Of a stretch of DNA of 64,000 bases, positions 63,353 to 64,000 are shown piece by piece. The DNA lies in contig NC_092520.1 in the NCBI RefSeq assembly GCF_037038585.1, forward strand, positions 194,067,604-194,131,603, in the 5' to 3' direction. The position numbers and the translations under genes are program-made. The notes below the pieces were generated by a model. The model made no database searches and was not told the origin of the DNA. It saw only the letters and a list, made by a program, of their open reading frames with translations. Position 1 is the first letter of the stretch. Each line of letters starts with the position of its first letter. This DNA is from Patagioenas fasciata. Its lineage: Eukaryota > Chordata > Aves > Columbiformes > Columbidae.

Positions 63353-64000
63353 TCAGAATTTTCTTTAATGAAAAAGGAGAACGTTAATGTTGTAATTCTA
63401 CAGTTGCTTAGAGCATTCAGTTATGTTCAATTATTGTCTTGCCATTTCTGTGAATCAGCCTGCAAATAAATGGTGTATGAAGAGGAAGGAAGGTTTTAAC
63501 CCTACATCTTGATCTGTGGAAGTAGTACTGGAGGGATTCCTTCTCTTGCATGTTTGTTAAGGAATTCTAGCTGGGTGAGTTCTGCAGGGAGCTCTGAGAT
63601 CTGCAAGATAAGCTGTGCTGCCAGGAGGCTGAGCATACTGCGGCTACCTTGGAAGGTGTTTAGGAAGAGAGTTGTGAAAGGTAGTGCTGCAGAGGTGAAA
63701 GAGAGAAGCTATGTTCCAGGAGGCAGAGAAATGGAAGAAGAACAGAGTAGAGAACTTCACACAAGTTTGTGGAATAAGAAGGAAAGAGTCAAGGTGAGGC
63801 ACAGCAATGCTGGTTCACAACACCCTAAGCAACTTGCAGCATGTTTTCTTGTGGGTCTGTGATTCTATACAGGGTTACGAGTACCTAGCTCCCCTCTCCC
63901 TGCAGCATGGTCAGACATCTGTGTCTTCTGGAGAGATGCACATGCCTTTCACTTCAGAGGTTCCTTTGCAGGTGCTTTGCTGGGAGTTCATCTGGCCTTT
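63353..64000. other. Non-coding to the window edge
   Basis: A purine-rich + strand frame of 117 codons (63509-63862) matches nothing I know. There is no repeat signature. Confidence 0.5.

Noticed and set aside
1-64000. Endogenous retrovirus or CRISPR array
   Set aside because: I saw no paired long terminal repeats, no retroviral gene-like frames and no regularly spaced direct repeats.

Overview
This window looks like nuclear DNA from a bird. It is AT-rich and gene-poor. It has two sharp CpG-rich promoter islands, several CR1 LINE 3' ends (the usual avian retroposon), and worn MIR-like and other ancient amniote repeats. The one multi-exon gene I can resolve is pannexin-2. I cannot name the species.

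Layout. Positions 1-4200 are mostly unexplained non-coding DNA, with one well-preserved palindromic hAT-like MITE (3458-3654) flanked by near-matching 8-bp duplications. A CpG island (about 4200-5620) holds an uninterrupted 238-codon tetraspanin gene on the + strand (4893-5609), closest in my recollection to TSPAN7/TSPAN6. Those relatives are split into many exons, so this copy is probably an old retrogene that kept its frame. From about 5.6 to 33.8 kb I see no convincing coding exon. It carries CR1 pieces (15.1, 17.3 and 28.8-29.3 kb), a MIR-like SINE (30.6 kb), an isolated GC-rich block (31.9-32.3 kb) and unidentified sequence.

Positions 33857-55764 carry PANX2 on the - strand. It has three coding exons joined by GT-AG introns with matching phases: exon 1 55539-55764, an 18.0-kb intron, exon 2 36087-37538, a 1.87-kb intron, exon 3 33857-34218. 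The joined frame is 679 codons plus stop, essentially the length of mammalian PANX2 (677 aa as I recall it). The large intron holds a CR1 copy at 51.2-51.8 kb and several ancient repeat scraps. A CpG island (about 55.2-57.06 kb) covers exon 1 and the upstream region and includes an NRF1-like palindrome.

Positions 57.1-64 kb upstream of PANX2 show no recognisable exon. They contain an old CR1 remnant (58.7-59.0 kb), a head-to-head pair of CR1 copies (60.7-61.1 and 61.9-62.4 kb) and a tRNA-derived SINE remnant (63.2-63.35 kb).

The tetraspanin and PANX2 are both multipass membrane proteins and converge across about 28 kb, but nothing here links their functions. I found no new multi-gene system. 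The most unusual items are the intronless tetraspanin, the hairpin MITE, the weak-then-strong start codon pair in PANX2, and the recurrent ancient repeat motif.
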